Below, piece by piece: positions 17,168-25,645 of a DNA stretch of 45,177 nucleotides. A program made the translations under genes and the position numbers. The stretch is from contig MOYD01000060.1 in assembly GCA_001899395.1 (NCBI GenBank), forward strand, positions 1 to 45,177, in the 5' to 3' direction. The notes under the pieces are model-generated. The model ran no database searches. It was not told where the DNA came from and saw only the letters and a list, made by a program, of their open reading frames with translations. The stretch is from Candidatus Gastranaerophilales bacterium Zag_111. Lineage in GTDB: Bacteria; Cyanobacteriota; Vampirovibrionia; Gastranaerophilales; Gastranaerophilaceae. Position 1 is the stretch's first letter; the number at the start of each line of letters is the position of its first letter.

Positions 17168-18163
17168 ATGTATGTAAACAAGTGCATTAAGTGCGGTCGT
17201 GAGTTTGAAACAAAAAACCCTAAAAGAGTAATTTGTCCGGATTGTTTATATCCTGATAAGAAAATGATGCCAGGCTCAGATGACGCACCGGAATCTACCC
17301 CAACAGCAGCTCCGCAAGAAGCGCCACGCAGTTACTCAACAGAAGGCAAACAACAATTCTACAGCAGCTATTCAAGCGGCGGCGATAATCCAAGACCTTA
17401 TAACAATAACAGACCACAGCGTCAGTATAACAATAATCAAGGCGGATACAATCGTGACAACCGCCAAAACAATTACAACAGACAAGGCGGGTACAACAAC
17501 CGCTATAACCAGGGCGGGTATAACCGCGACAATCGACAAAATAACAGACAGGGCGGATATAACAACAATCGTTACAACAACAATAACAGACAAGGCGGAT
17601 ACCAGCAAAGACGCCCTCAAAATAACAGATTTAACAACAGAAGACCGAACAACAGAAATGCAGCTCCAAAACAGCTTTTAGTAAGCAGAGAACAACTAGA
17701 ACAAATAGAATTGCTATACAAGTTAATGTTACCGCTTCCAAATCCGGATGCACATGAAGTTATCGGCGAAAAAATCGGTTTAGAGCCAAGAAAAGTATTT
17801 TTCGGCATAAACCTTGTCAGACAAAAAATGATGTTGCCAAAATTACCGTTCCCGAAACGTAAATTGGCAATCACACCTGATCAATTAAATGCAATAAAAA
17901 TGCTTTATGAACCGTTGTTGCCACTTCCTCCAATCGGTTGCCACAAAATTATTGCAGCACAGTTAAAAATGGACGAATGGCGAGTTCACGTAGGTATTGG
18001 TTTAGTTCGTGCACAAATGGGCTTAGAACGCTGGAACCAGGAAAGACCGGACGCTCCAGAAGAATTCAGAAAACAAGCAGCTCAGGAAGTTGAAACAGAA
18101 GAAGCACCTAAGAAAAAACGCGGAAGAAAACCTAAAACTGTTGAAGATACCGCAGAAGAGTAG
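17168..18163 (+). CDS. Zinc-finger protein with N/G/R-rich disordered region
   Basis: Residues 1-28 hold a CxxC...CxxC zinc finger (CIKCGREF, ICPDCLYP). Residues ~60-155 are a low-complexity stretch of repeated RQGGYNN/NRYNQGG units, resembling RGG/prion-like RNA-binding regions. Residues ~165-290 contain two ~60-aa repeats: LLYKLMLPLPNPDAHEVIG...INLVRQKM and MLYEPLLPLPPIGCHKIIA...IGLVRAQM. The tail KKKRGRKPK is AT-hook-like. The gene lies 2 nt before rimM, so it is part of the rimM-trmD operon, where many bacteria carry rpsP and the KH-domain RNA-binding gene khpA. A role in ribosome or RNA handling is inferred from this. Confidence 0.75.
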   Translation: MYVNKCIKCGREFETKNPKRVICPDCLYPDKKMMPGSDDAPESTPTAAPQEAPRSYSTEGKQQFYSSYSSGGDNPRPYNNNRPQRQYNNNQGGYNRDNRQNNYNRQGGYNNRYNQGGYNRDNRQNNRQGGYNNNRYNNNNRQGGYQQRRPQNNRFNNRRPNNRNAAPKQLLVSREQLEQIELLYKLMLPLPNPDAHEVIGEKIGLEPRKVFFGINLVRQKMMLPKLPFPKRKLAITPDQLNAIKMLYEPLLPLPPIGCHKIIAAQLKMDEWRVHVGIGLVRAQMGLERWNQERPDAPEEFRKQAAQEVETEEAPKKKRGRKPKTVEDTAEE

Positions 18164-18165
18164 TT

Positions 18166-18681
18166 ATGACAAAATATATCTCTGTCGGGAAAATAGTTAA
18201 TTTCCATGGTATAAAAGGCGAAGCAAAAGTTGGTTACTCTCGTAATCAGCAGGATTTTTTCATGTCTTTGGATAAAATCTACATAAAATCCGGACAAGAT
18301 TATACCCCGCTTGAAATAACATACTCAAAACCGCATAAAAACCTTATGATAGTTAAGTTTAAAGGCATTGATTCAATAAATGACATTTTGCAATACAAAG
18401 GTAATTTACTTTTTGCGGAAGAAACTGTTATACGCGAGGCGCTGGAAGAAGACGAATTTTTGATAGATGAACTTGTCGGGCTCAATGTTTGCGACAATTC
18501 AGACGGGAAAAAATTAGGATTTATTATCGGGGTTTCTAATAACGGAGCAAGCGACTTAATCTCTGTTAAAACGAATTCAAAAAAAATCTGTCTAATTCCG
18601 TTTGTCAAGGCGATTGTGCCGGTTGTCGACATAAAAAACAAAAAAATTATGATAAATAATATTGAAGGGCTTTTGGAATGA
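18166..18681 (+). CDS. rimM: Ribosome maturation factor RimM
   Basis: RimM helps assemble the 30S head by binding S19. The N-terminal barrel begins YISVGKIVNFHGIKGEAKVG, the usual GxHGxxGEvkV pattern. The PRC-barrel C-terminal half has DELVGLNVCDNSDGKKLGFI followed by the LIPFVKAIVPVVD pattern. Length 171 aa is normal. It overlaps the trmD start by 4 nt, as is common for this pair. Confidence 0.93.
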   Translation: MTKYISVGKIVNFHGIKGEAKVGYSRNQQDFFMSLDKIYIKSGQDYTPLEITYSKPHKNLMIVKFKGIDSINDILQYKGNLLFAEETVIREALEEDEFLIDELVGLNVCDNSDGKKLGFIIGVSNNGASDLISVKTNSKKICLIPFVKAIVPVVDIKNKKIMINNIEGLLE

Positions 18682-19379
18682 GGTTTGATGTATTAACACT
18701 TTTTCCGGAAATTATACAGTCGTATTTCAACTACAGCATAATGAAACGCGCAAAAGAAGGCGAAGTTGTAAGCTTAAACACAATAAATCCGCGGGACTAC
18801 ACCGAAGATAAACACAAAAAAGTAGATGACACACCATATGGCGGCGGAGCCGGAATGGTTTTAATGCCGCAGCCTTATGTAGATGCGTATGACAGCATTG
18901 AAAAACTTGAAAACTCAATTACTGTAATGCTTTCACCGCAAGGCGAACCGTTGAATGAAAATTTAGTAATGGATTTTGCAAAATTTGACCAGATAATAAT
19001 GCTTTGCGGACATTACGAAGGGTTTGATGAAAGAATTAGACAAATAATTAAACCAAAAGAAATCTCGATTGGTGATTTTGTGCTAACTGGCGGCGAACTT
19101 CCTGCACTTTGCCTGATTGATGCGGTGAGCCGCAAACTTGAAGGCACACTTGGAAAAATCGAATCCGCCCATGATGACAGTTTTTCAAACGGACTTTTAG
19201 AATACCCGCATTACACAAAGCCGCGGGATTTCAGAGGTTACAAAGTTCCGGAGGTGCTGTTAAACGGAAATCACAAAGAAATCAACGAATTTCGCTACAA
19301 CCAGCAACTTGAACGAACAAAATTAAAACGTCCGGACTTATACGAAAAATTTATCAAAAACAGGAGTGATAATGGATAA
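18678..19379 (+). CDS. trmD: tRNA (guanine-N1)-methyltransferase
   Basis: TrmD methylates G37 of tRNAs, preventing frameshifting, as a SPOUT-fold dimer. Motifs: RFDVLTLFPEI start, NPRDYTEDKHKKVDDTPYGG (37-56), GGAGMVLM, LCGHYEGFDERI and IGDFVLTGGELPAL, the knotted SAM-binding site. Length 233 aa is standard. It overlaps rimM upstream and the acyltransferase downstream. The usual rplS neighbour is absent. Confidence 0.97.
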   Translation: MRFDVLTLFPEIIQSYFNYSIMKRAKEGEVVSLNTINPRDYTEDKHKKVDDTPYGGGAGMVLMPQPYVDAYDSIEKLENSITVMLSPQGEPLNENLVMDFAKFDQIIMLCGHYEGFDERIRQIIKPKEISIGDFVLTGGELPALCLIDAVSRKLEGTLGKIESAHDDSFSNGLLEYPHYTKPRDFRGYKVPEVLLNGNHKEINEFRYNQQLERTKLKRPDLYEKFIKNRSDNG

Positions 19380-20475
19380 AGTTTTTTCAGGCGAAATTAC
19401 GTTACTAAAAGCACTTGCAATAATGCTTGTTGTATCCGGACACTTGGAATTTTCAATATTTGGAATGTTTCCGCCGTATTCGTTTCAGTTGGCATTGTTT
19501 TTCTTTATATCCGGAATGTTATTCAAGGATAAGTATTTAGACGATGTTACAGGGTATTTTACGCGGCGTATTAAGTCGCTTTTGGTGCCGTATTTTTGCT
19601 ATGAAGCGGTTTATTTGCTTATCACACTTGCGCTGGTGCCGGTTATTGGCGAATTTTTCGGGGCTGAGCCAAGTTTGAAGAACTTTTTTATAACCCCGTT
19701 TTTAAACGGACATCAACTGTTTTTGTGCGCGCCGCTGTGGTTTGTACCACAGTTGTTTATGACACTTATTGTATTTTTGTTTTTAATGAGGGTGCTGAGG
19801 GTTATTGACAACAAATGGGTTCATCTGATATTCTTTACGATTTTAGGTTTTGGCGCAATCCCGTTTTGGAAAGCAATTGCGCACACTCCGCTTGCACTAA
19901 TCACGATGAGAACGGCGTTTTCACTGTTTTTTGTATATTTGGGACATTTTTACGTTAAATATGTCAAAGACAAATACGACATTTTTACTCCAAAATGGCT
20001 TGGCGGTGTAGTGCTTTTCCAGTCGTTTTTGTGGTTGTTTAACAGAGATTTTGACCCTGTACACGGGATTGGGCTAAGTTATGTTCTGGTATGGGGAAGG
20101 TTTGACCAGCAGATTATAGTCCCTGTATTTACGTCATTGACGGGGATTTGGGTATGTTTGCTTACTGTAAAACTTTTATATCCGTATTTGAAAGACATAA
20201 AACTTCTCCAGCAAATGGGCAAAGTGACTTATCACATTATGGCAAACCACCTGTTTGTAATGTACATAATAACCCTGATTTTGTTTAAATTAACAGGTAC
20301 GCCGCTGACAGAAAAAGGTGACAAGATATATTCAATATTTAATCCTGTTCAAACAACTTACATGTATTTTGTTGTCGTAATGCTTGTTACAACGTATTTT
20401 GGAGTGTTCCAACAGTTTATCTGGAAGCGAATTACTACGGCAGTTTCAGCCATACAACAGCGTAAGGATACATAA
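19372..20475 (+). CDS. Acyltransferase family 3 membrane protein
   Basis: A 367-aa protein with about ten hydrophobic segments. The start ITLLKALAIMLVVSGHLEF has the acyltransferase-3/OafA motif with the invariant His (about residue 24), and FFISGMLFKDKY follows. Such proteins transfer acetyl or succinyl groups to surface polysaccharides or lipids in the inner membrane. I chose ATG at 19372 with AGGAG 5 nt upstream, not the GTG at 19366. It overlaps trmD by 8 nt and runs 41 nt into the convergent GH13 gene. Confidence 0.85.
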   Translation: MDKVFSGEITLLKALAIMLVVSGHLEFSIFGMFPPYSFQLALFFFISGMLFKDKYLDDVTGYFTRRIKSLLVPYFCYEAVYLLITLALVPVIGEFFGAEPSLKNFFITPFLNGHQLFLCAPLWFVPQLFMTLIVFLFLMRVLRVIDNKWVHLIFFTILGFGAIPFWKAIAHTPLALITMRTAFSLFFVYLGHFYVKYVKDKYDIFTPKWLGGVVLFQSFLWLFNRDFDPVHGIGLSYVLVWGRFDQQIIVPVFTSLTGIWVCLLTVKLLYPYLKDIKLLQQMGKVTYHIMANHLFVMYIITLILFKLTGTPLTEKGDKIYSIFNPVQTTYMYFVVVMLVTTYFGVFQQFIWKRITTAVSAIQQRKDT

Positions 20476-22486
20476 GAAGCCGCGTTTTCTTATCTGTTAG
20501 CGAAACTTTTAATTTAAACTCCTGATCGTTCAAAACATTTTTCAAATAAACGTACTGTTTATTTTTTGCAGCTTTCAGCAAGACTTCTGCCGGAAGCTCA
20601 ACTTCTGCCGTAAATCTTTTATCAGAAAGATTATTTACAATCAAATATTTTTCACCTTTGTAGCTTCTGATGTATGCAAAAATGTATGGTGTTTTGGTTT
20701 TCAGGATGGTTAAAGTACCGCGGCGAAGTGCAGGGATTTCTTTTCTGAGCTCAATCATTTTTTGAACTTTGTGGAAAATTTTTCCGCTGTAAGTTTTTGT
20801 GGTTGTGGTTGCATCGTAAAAAGCTTGTTTTGTAAGGCTTCCGCGGTTGATATCCCGGCTGTCAAAAAACGATAAGAGTTTAATTTTGCTCTTAAATTGT
20901 TTTTTCTTACGAAGTTCAGCACTTTTTTTCGCATTGTCAAAATTGTTTTTAGCGCCTATTTCATCGCCGTAATAAATTATCGGAATACCCGGCATTGATA
21001 AGAGCACGGAAAAAGCCATTTCGATGTGGTCGTGGTCTTCATCTAAGAAATTTGCCATTCGCCCGGATACTCCAAAACCTTTTCTAAACGGCGCTCCCTT
21101 TGGTTCTAAGGCGTCATAAATTAACTCGCGCATTTGCGGGGTAACCATTTCAAGGGTTAATTCATCATGCACCCGCAAAAAAGTTGCCCAACTTGCAGCT
21201 TCAGGGATATTCGGAGTTTGTTTCACTGCTTCTTTAAAATATTTGCTGTCTTGAGAAATAAAACTTGCCCAAAGTGCCGGCATATACGGGAAATTGTAAG
21301 CAATCTGGACTTCATCCGTTCGTTTAAAATCGTGCGTTTGCCCATCAACAATTGTTTCAGATTTTTTTTCTGTTCCAAAATACGGAATAACATCTTTTGG
21401 CAATTGGCAAGCTTCGGCTTGCAAAACAGTACGCGGTGCCGTTGCCTGGAGATAAAGACTTAAAATTTTAATTACAGCGTGGGTTTTTGGAAGATTTTCG
21501 GCGCTTGTGCCCGGTTCTTTTATCAGGTAAGGAATTGCATCAAGCCTAAAGATATCAACCCCCAAATTTGTCCAATAATTCATAGTTTCCAGATTGTAAT
21601 AAAGGACTTCCGGATTTTCCCAATTTATGTCAAGCTGGAACGGATAGAATGTATGGTAAAAGTAATAATCTTTCCCGTCAAGCGTAACTTTACGCCAGTT
21701 ATTTTCGGTAATTTCAGGGAAAATAAGCCGTCTTTTGCTGATTTGTCCGTCGTCTTCCGTGTATTCAACGACAGTGCCAAGTTTTTCATCAACGTATTTT
21801 TTATACTCCGGTAAATCTTCCCGCACAACAAAGTAGTCAAGTTTTTCAATATCACCCTTTTGTACAGCCTGAAACCATTCATGCTGGTCTGAAAAGTGGT
21901 TTAAAACCAAGTCAGCTTTAATATTAAACCCTTTTGCTTTTGCCTGTTTAATAAACGCCTCAAACTGAGGTTTACCGCCTAAATCAGAACGTACATTTTT
22001 AGGATTTTTAACATCAAACCCCGCGTCTTCCATTGGGGAATCCGCAAACGGCAGCATATAAATCGTTGTCACCCCAAGAGTTTTAAGGTAATCAAGCATA
22101 TTAACCGTGTCTTTGAATTGGTTCGGCTTTTCAGGTGTCACCGTGCCAAACTGGTCAACGTAGAACATATAAATAATTTCGTCCTTGTACCAGTCGTAAG
22201 GTCTTGTAAGGTCGTCTTGTTTAAGAGCTTCAGAGCGGTTTTGCTTTGTAATCTTAGCGATTTCAACGATTTTAGCGTAGATTTCATCAGTATTATCTGA
22301 GCCGTAAACCTTTGCAATATTAGCCTTTAATTCTTTTTCAAGACGCGGCGCAATGACAGCAGGCTCAGGCGCAACATAAACACCTGATGTTGTTTGCGTA
22401 TCTATAACAGGAAGCTCTTCTGCAATTGCAACGCCGGTCAATGAAAGTGAAAATATTATTGAGAGTAAAAGAAGCTTTGCTTTCAT
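20435..22486 (-). CDS. Secreted GH13 enzyme, trehalose-synthase-like
   Basis: Signal peptide MKAKLLLLSIIFSLSLTGVA (probable cut near 22). The catalytic barrel has the GH13 regions: DLVLNHFSDQHEWFQ (192-206), GVDIFRLDAIP (309-319, nucleophile Asp316), VLQAEAC (354-360, acid Glu358) and FLRVHDELTLEMV (436-448, transition-state His/Asp). The SDQHEWFQ and HDELTLEMV strings match the trehalose-synthase/amylosucrase-like subfamily, which usually carries FLRNHDE. Export is odd for TreS, so it may instead act on external alpha-glucans. The 683-aa length includes a ~90-aa N-terminal helical part and a C-terminal beta domain. Exact substrate is uncertain. Confidence 0.85.
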   Translation of the reverse strand: MKAKLLLLSIIFSLSLTGVAIAEELPVIDTQTTSGVYVAPEPAVIAPRLEKELKANIAKVYGSDNTDEIYAKIVEIAKITKQNRSEALKQDDLTRPYDWYKDEIIYMFYVDQFGTVTPEKPNQFKDTVNMLDYLKTLGVTTIYMLPFADSPMEDAGFDVKNPKNVRSDLGGKPQFEAFIKQAKAKGFNIKADLVLNHFSDQHEWFQAVQKGDIEKLDYFVVREDLPEYKKYVDEKLGTVVEYTEDDGQISKRRLIFPEITENNWRKVTLDGKDYYFYHTFYPFQLDINWENPEVLYYNLETMNYWTNLGVDIFRLDAIPYLIKEPGTSAENLPKTHAVIKILSLYLQATAPRTVLQAEACQLPKDVIPYFGTEKKSETIVDGQTHDFKRTDEVQIAYNFPYMPALWASFISQDSKYFKEAVKQTPNIPEAASWATFLRVHDELTLEMVTPQMRELIYDALEPKGAPFRKGFGVSGRMANFLDEDHDHIEMAFSVLLSMPGIPIIYYGDEIGAKNNFDNAKKSAELRKKKQFKSKIKLLSFFDSRDINRGSLTKQAFYDATTTTKTYSGKIFHKVQKMIELRKEIPALRRGTLTILKTKTPYIFAYIRSYKGEKYLIVNNLSDKRFTAEVELPAEVLLKAAKNKQYVYLKNVLNDQEFKLKVSLTDKKTRLLMYPYAVVWLKLP

Positions 22487-22491
22487 TAAAT

Positions 22492-22935
22492 TTATCCTTC
22501 TAACTCTCGACGGATATCATCCACTGAAACCCTTTCAATCGGGGAGTTATCATCTTTTTTCAACACGCATTGCGTAATTCCTGATTGGACAATAAATCTT
22601 TTACACAAAATACAGATAAAATTATGTCCCCAAATGTAAATTGTAGCGTCCTTGCACCTATCTTGCCCTGCTTGGATTATAGCGTTTTGTTCAGCGTGAA
22701 TTGAACGACAGGTTTCATACTGAGTACCTGACGGAATATTATTTTCTATCCTGTAACAAACTCCGCGTTCAGCACAGGATTCGACTTTTGACGGGGTTCC
22801 GTTGTAGCCGGTTGCCTTAATCTTTTTATCCGCCCCTACAATTACCGCACCCACATGCGCTCTTAAACAGTTTGAGCGGCTTGCGCAAGTCTTTGCCATA
22901 TCTAAGAAGTATTCATCCCACGGTTTTATTTCCAT
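22492..22935 (-). CDS. dCMP deaminase (ComEB-type)
   Basis: Zinc-dependent cytidine-deaminase-fold enzyme making dUMP from dCMP, the substrate of ThyX. Motifs: RSNCLRAHVGAVIV, YNGTPS, and SIHAEQNAI with His80 and Glu82. The second zinc pair CILC (108-111) is preceded by Ile instead of the common Pro. Length 147 aa is typical. It lies between the GH13 gene and the AICARFT-like gene, 13 nt downstream of the latter, and may be co-transcribed with it. Confidence 0.93.
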   Translation of the reverse strand: MEIKPWDEYFLDMAKTCASRSNCLRAHVGAVIVGADKKIKATGYNGTPSKVESCAERGVCYRIENNIPSGTQYETCRSIHAEQNAIIQAGQDRCKDATIYIWGHNFICILCKRFIVQSGITQCVLKKDDNSPIERVSVDDIRRELEG

Positions 22936-22948
22936 ATTTTAATCCTTT

Positions 22949-23884
22949 TTAATACTTGTTATTCCTTATTCCAGTTGAAATCAGAGCAATGTTGTATTTA
23001 TCAGCAAGTTTTGCAATTTTCTCAGAATTTCTCCCGTCGCCGGCTTCAATAATCAGCCCGATACGTCCTTGAATTGCCGCATTTACGGTTTCAACATGCT
23101 CAATAACCCCGTCAACTGCAAGCACAGCGTCTTTTGAGTTTTCACAAGCACAATCCATTGCGCGTTCAACTGATTCCACACCATTTGAACAACCTTGAAC
23201 AATTGCCTTTGCAGCCAGGTCTTTTGCAACGATTGCGGACTTGCTTTTTGTGTATTTTGCAATTTTCCAGGCAAAAATAGCATCTTCTGCCTGCTGCTGA
23301 GTTGGTTTTGTTTTTCCTAAAACTTTAAATGAAGATTTTGTCAGCTTGCTCATATTTTGCTCCTGAACAAGACAACCAAACGGCGTAACCTTAATATCTT
23401 TACTTGTAAACCCTAAAAGTTCCTGTAACGGGCTTTTTATTTTTATAACATTGATTTCACTGTTTTTAGTAAGATAACTAATTGCGTCATTTGAAAATGC
23501 AGGAGCAGCTAAATTTCTAATATTCATAGCTTTTAACTGTTTTGCTATATCAAGTGTTACTTCTTTTGTAAACCCTACACTGCTTTCAGCGATTGATACA
23601 GGGTCGCATTCCAAAATTTTTTCAAAAGCCGCCTCCGGTGAACTTCCAAGTGCAACAGAACAAAGTCTGTTTTCTTTTGCAATTGCAGCACCGTTTACAT
23701 CAAAAAATTCTGCTAAAATCTCTACAACTCTTGACAAATTAAGATAATCCACATATTCAAGCACCTGATTATCTGTCAAAATTTCATATTCCAACCCGTC
23801 TTCAACCGGCGCAATTGCAGCTTGCTGAGTTACGTTTTCACCAAACGGCAACGGATTATAATTACTTATTTCAATAGTTTCCAT
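22949..23884 (-). CDS. Solitary degenerate AICAR-transformylase-like domain (PurH paralogue)
   Basis: The 311-aa protein lines up with the C-terminal half of PurH only: LPFGENVTQQAA (PurH LRYGENPHQ), DPVSIAESSVGFTKEV (DPVSAFGG), AWKIAKYTKSKSAIVAKD (AWKVVKHVKSNA) and IALISTGIRNNKY at the end. The IMP cyclohydrolase half is absent. The catalytic KHTNPCG motif reads KENRLCS (70-76), so the Lys remains but the catalytic His is lost, and the DPVSAFGG loop is changed. It is therefore probably not an active transformylase. I chose ATG at 23884 (GAGGG site) over a GTG at 23896. A regulatory or structural role is possible. Confidence 0.75.
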   Translation of the reverse strand: METIEISNYNPLPFGENVTQQAAIAPVEDGLEYEILTDNQVLEYVDYLNLSRVVEILAEFFDVNGAAIAKENRLCSVALGSSPEAAFEKILECDPVSIAESSVGFTKEVTLDIAKQLKAMNIRNLAAPAFSNDAISYLTKNSEINVIKIKSPLQELLGFTSKDIKVTPFGCLVQEQNMSKLTKSSFKVLGKTKPTQQQAEDAIFAWKIAKYTKSKSAIVAKDLAAKAIVQGCSNGVESVERAMDCACENSKDAVLAVDGVIEHVETVNAAIQGRIGLIIEAGDGRNSEKIAKLADKYNIALISTGIRNNKY

Positions 23885-24040
23885 AATATCCCTCACATAC
23901 CTTTAGATGTTATCATAAAGACTTATTACTATCAAGTTAATAAATCTTAAACTATTTGACCGGTCTTTTTTATTTTTTCTTGATAAATTAGCATGTCTTT
24001 AATATAATTAATTTGTTTAAAAGTATTCAAAGAGGAAAAG

Positions 24041-24718
24041 ATGGCGCTAAATAACATGAATGACGGAATGGGAAAGAAGATTGTTGAAGCTTTAAAGATG
24101 CAGACGATGGAGCATTCAGACGGAGAAGTTTTTGTAAACGATGATGCTGATACGTTTGTTGAAACCCCGATAGAAGATAATTTTACACAACAAAACACAA
24201 TTGATGTTGAACCTTCTTTTGATAATTCATTTGAAGTACAACAGCCCCTCCAATCTGAATTGCAGATGAGAGTACAATCTCAGTTAGAAGAACAAAACCA
24301 GCAAAGACAGATTGATTCAATGATTTCGCCGACATTTGTGGACACCGCGTTTCAGCAAAGCTTAGCCAGAAACCTTGGCACAAATTCATTTGAACAAGTT
24401 CCTGATGATTTTGACTATCCGGCAAATGTTGCTGTATTAAAACAATTAATCGCAAAACTTCCAACCGGAGTTTCAAAACAAACCGGTGCACTTATTATTA
24501 AACAGACAATGGAAGCACTTGGAATTTCCATGGGAAGTGTTTTACAAGAAGCCAAACAAGTTCAGGAAGCGCTTAACAACAGTTCTAAAGAATGCCAGAA
24601 CAATATTGTTGAATACCGTAAACAAATTGGTATCTTAGAAGCAAAAGCACAACAATACCAGCGTCAAAGTATCGTAATGAATGATATTATTAACTTATTC
24701 CTTCAAACTTCTAAGTAA
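24041..24718 (+). CDS. Hypothetical protein with C-terminal coiled coil
   Basis: A 225-aa protein. The N-terminal ~130 residues are acidic, Gln-rich and probably disordered. Residues ~140-165 form a compact helical segment (LKQLIAKLPTGVSKQTGALI) and ~170-215 a coiled coil. It has no signal peptide. Ribosome site AGAGGAAAAG precedes ATG. Convergent with the two small coiled-coil genes that follow. No family recognised. Confidence 0.72.
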   Translation: MALNNMNDGMGKKIVEALKMQTMEHSDGEVFVNDDADTFVETPIEDNFTQQNTIDVEPSFDNSFEVQQPLQSELQMRVQSQLEEQNQQRQIDSMISPTFVDTAFQQSLARNLGTNSFEQVPDDFDYPANVAVLKQLIAKLPTGVSKQTGALIIKQTMEALGISMGSVLQEAKQVQEALNNSSKECQNNIVEYRKQIGILEAKAQQYQRQSIVMNDIINLFLQTSK

Positions 24719-24721
24719 TTA

Positions 24722-25057
24722 TTACGCTGCAATGTTATAGGAGAAATTATCCTTAATGTGTGCATCAATCATAGACTGGCAAGACTGCATTTCTTCCGTG
24801 TATTCTTTGATTTGCGTTTCGAGAATGCTTTTCTTTTCATTAAGCTTTTCTTCTACAAGTTTTAATTTATACTGCCGCTGCTGTAATTTTTTTGCAATAA
24901 GACTGTCTGATTCATAATCCGTTCCTACCTGGAGTAAGTCATTAGCAGACTTTTGTGCGGCGTATATACCCTGGGTTATTAAATGCAGCTGCCACTCTGC
25001 TGTGGATTTCATCATTCTCAATTGTCTTTTTCTGATAATTGCAATTAATAATCCCAT
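24722..25057 (-). CDS. Small coiled-coil protein
   Basis: A 111-aa protein that is nearly all helix, with heptad-like Leu/Lys/Glu spacing from about residue 25 to 95 (KKLQQRQYKLKLVEEKLNEK). The size and composition resemble type III secretion or flagellar chaperone/filament accessory proteins, but sequence identity cannot be claimed. It lies 8 nt downstream of the 90-aa gene on the same strand. Confidence 0.65.
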   Translation of the reverse strand: MGLLIAIIRKRQLRMMKSTAEWQLHLITQGIYAAQKSANDLLQVGTDYESDSLIAKKLQQRQYKLKLVEEKLNEKKSILETQIKEYTEEMQSCQSMIDAHIKDNFSYNIAA

Positions 25058-25065
25058 TTTCGACC

Positions 25066-25338
25066 TTACCTTTTTTGATCCAGATTTGAACCTTTTAAGA
25101 AATTATGCTGGCTGTTTTCGGCGATTAACTGTTCCATTTTGTTTAGCTGGTACCGGTGATAATTCAACCTATACTGTGCCATTTTTAATTTCTTTCGTAT
25201 CGTGAGAAAATCTTTTATCCCTTCAACCATTGAATTTACCATTGATTGTATGGGACTTTTCCTAATCATATAGTTTTTGGTATAGATTAAGAAATCTAAA
25301 ATTCTCTTGTAGTATAGTTCCAGAGTTTCTCGAAACAT
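25066..25338 (-). CDS. Small basic coiled-coil protein
   Basis: A 90-aa basic helical protein (RKKLKMAQYRLNYHRYQLNK) with good ribosome site AAGGAG before ATG. It forms a two-gene unit with the 111-aa coiled-coil gene, and both are convergent to the 225-aa gene. No family recognised. Confidence 0.65.
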   Translation of the reverse strand: MFRETLELYYKRILDFLIYTKNYMIRKSPIQSMVNSMVEGIKDFLTIRKKLKMAQYRLNYHRYQLNKMEQLIAENSQHNFLKGSNLDQKR

Positions 25339-25645
25339 GACGCTCCTTAAACTTTAGACCTACATATATTTAAAAACATCCAACCCTCGCAAATTGATAT
25401 TTTTTGCATGTTATTGTAATATTTTTTAACATGTCGGTCTTGCTTCATACTTTATAATATACGGCAAGAATTTTAAAAACTTTAATTTTTTTGAAACATT
25501 TTTGACAAAACGTAAATATATGAAACATAAATAGCAAAATTAATGCTTTACGAATTTTATATATACAAAACTTAAAAAAATATTGTGATACAAACAAAAC
25601 AGATTTATAATAAAAAATGCAAAGCTGGATAAGAAAGGATTAAAA
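25339..25645. other. 307-bp divergent intergenic region upstream of prs
   Basis: A very AT-rich stretch. The right part holds the prs promoter and ribosome site. Near 25431-25454 on the minus strand lies TAAA with ACCGACAT, resembling the sigma-28 boxes but with a 12-nt gap in place of 15-16, so it is not called as a promoter. No further gene is visible. Confidence 0.6.
25583..25611 (+). promoter_or_regulatory. Sigma-70-type promoter of prs
   Basis: TTGTGA (25583-25588), exactly 17-nt spacer, perfect TATAAT (25606-25611). The prs ATG is 34 nt further on with the AAGAAAGGA ribosome site between. Confidence 0.75.

Noticed and set aside
25431-25454. A fourth sigma-28 promoter upstream of the gene starting at 25338
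   Set aside because: TAAA and ACCGACAT are only 12 nt apart, against the 15-16 of the other three, and the -10 has an A in place of the first G.
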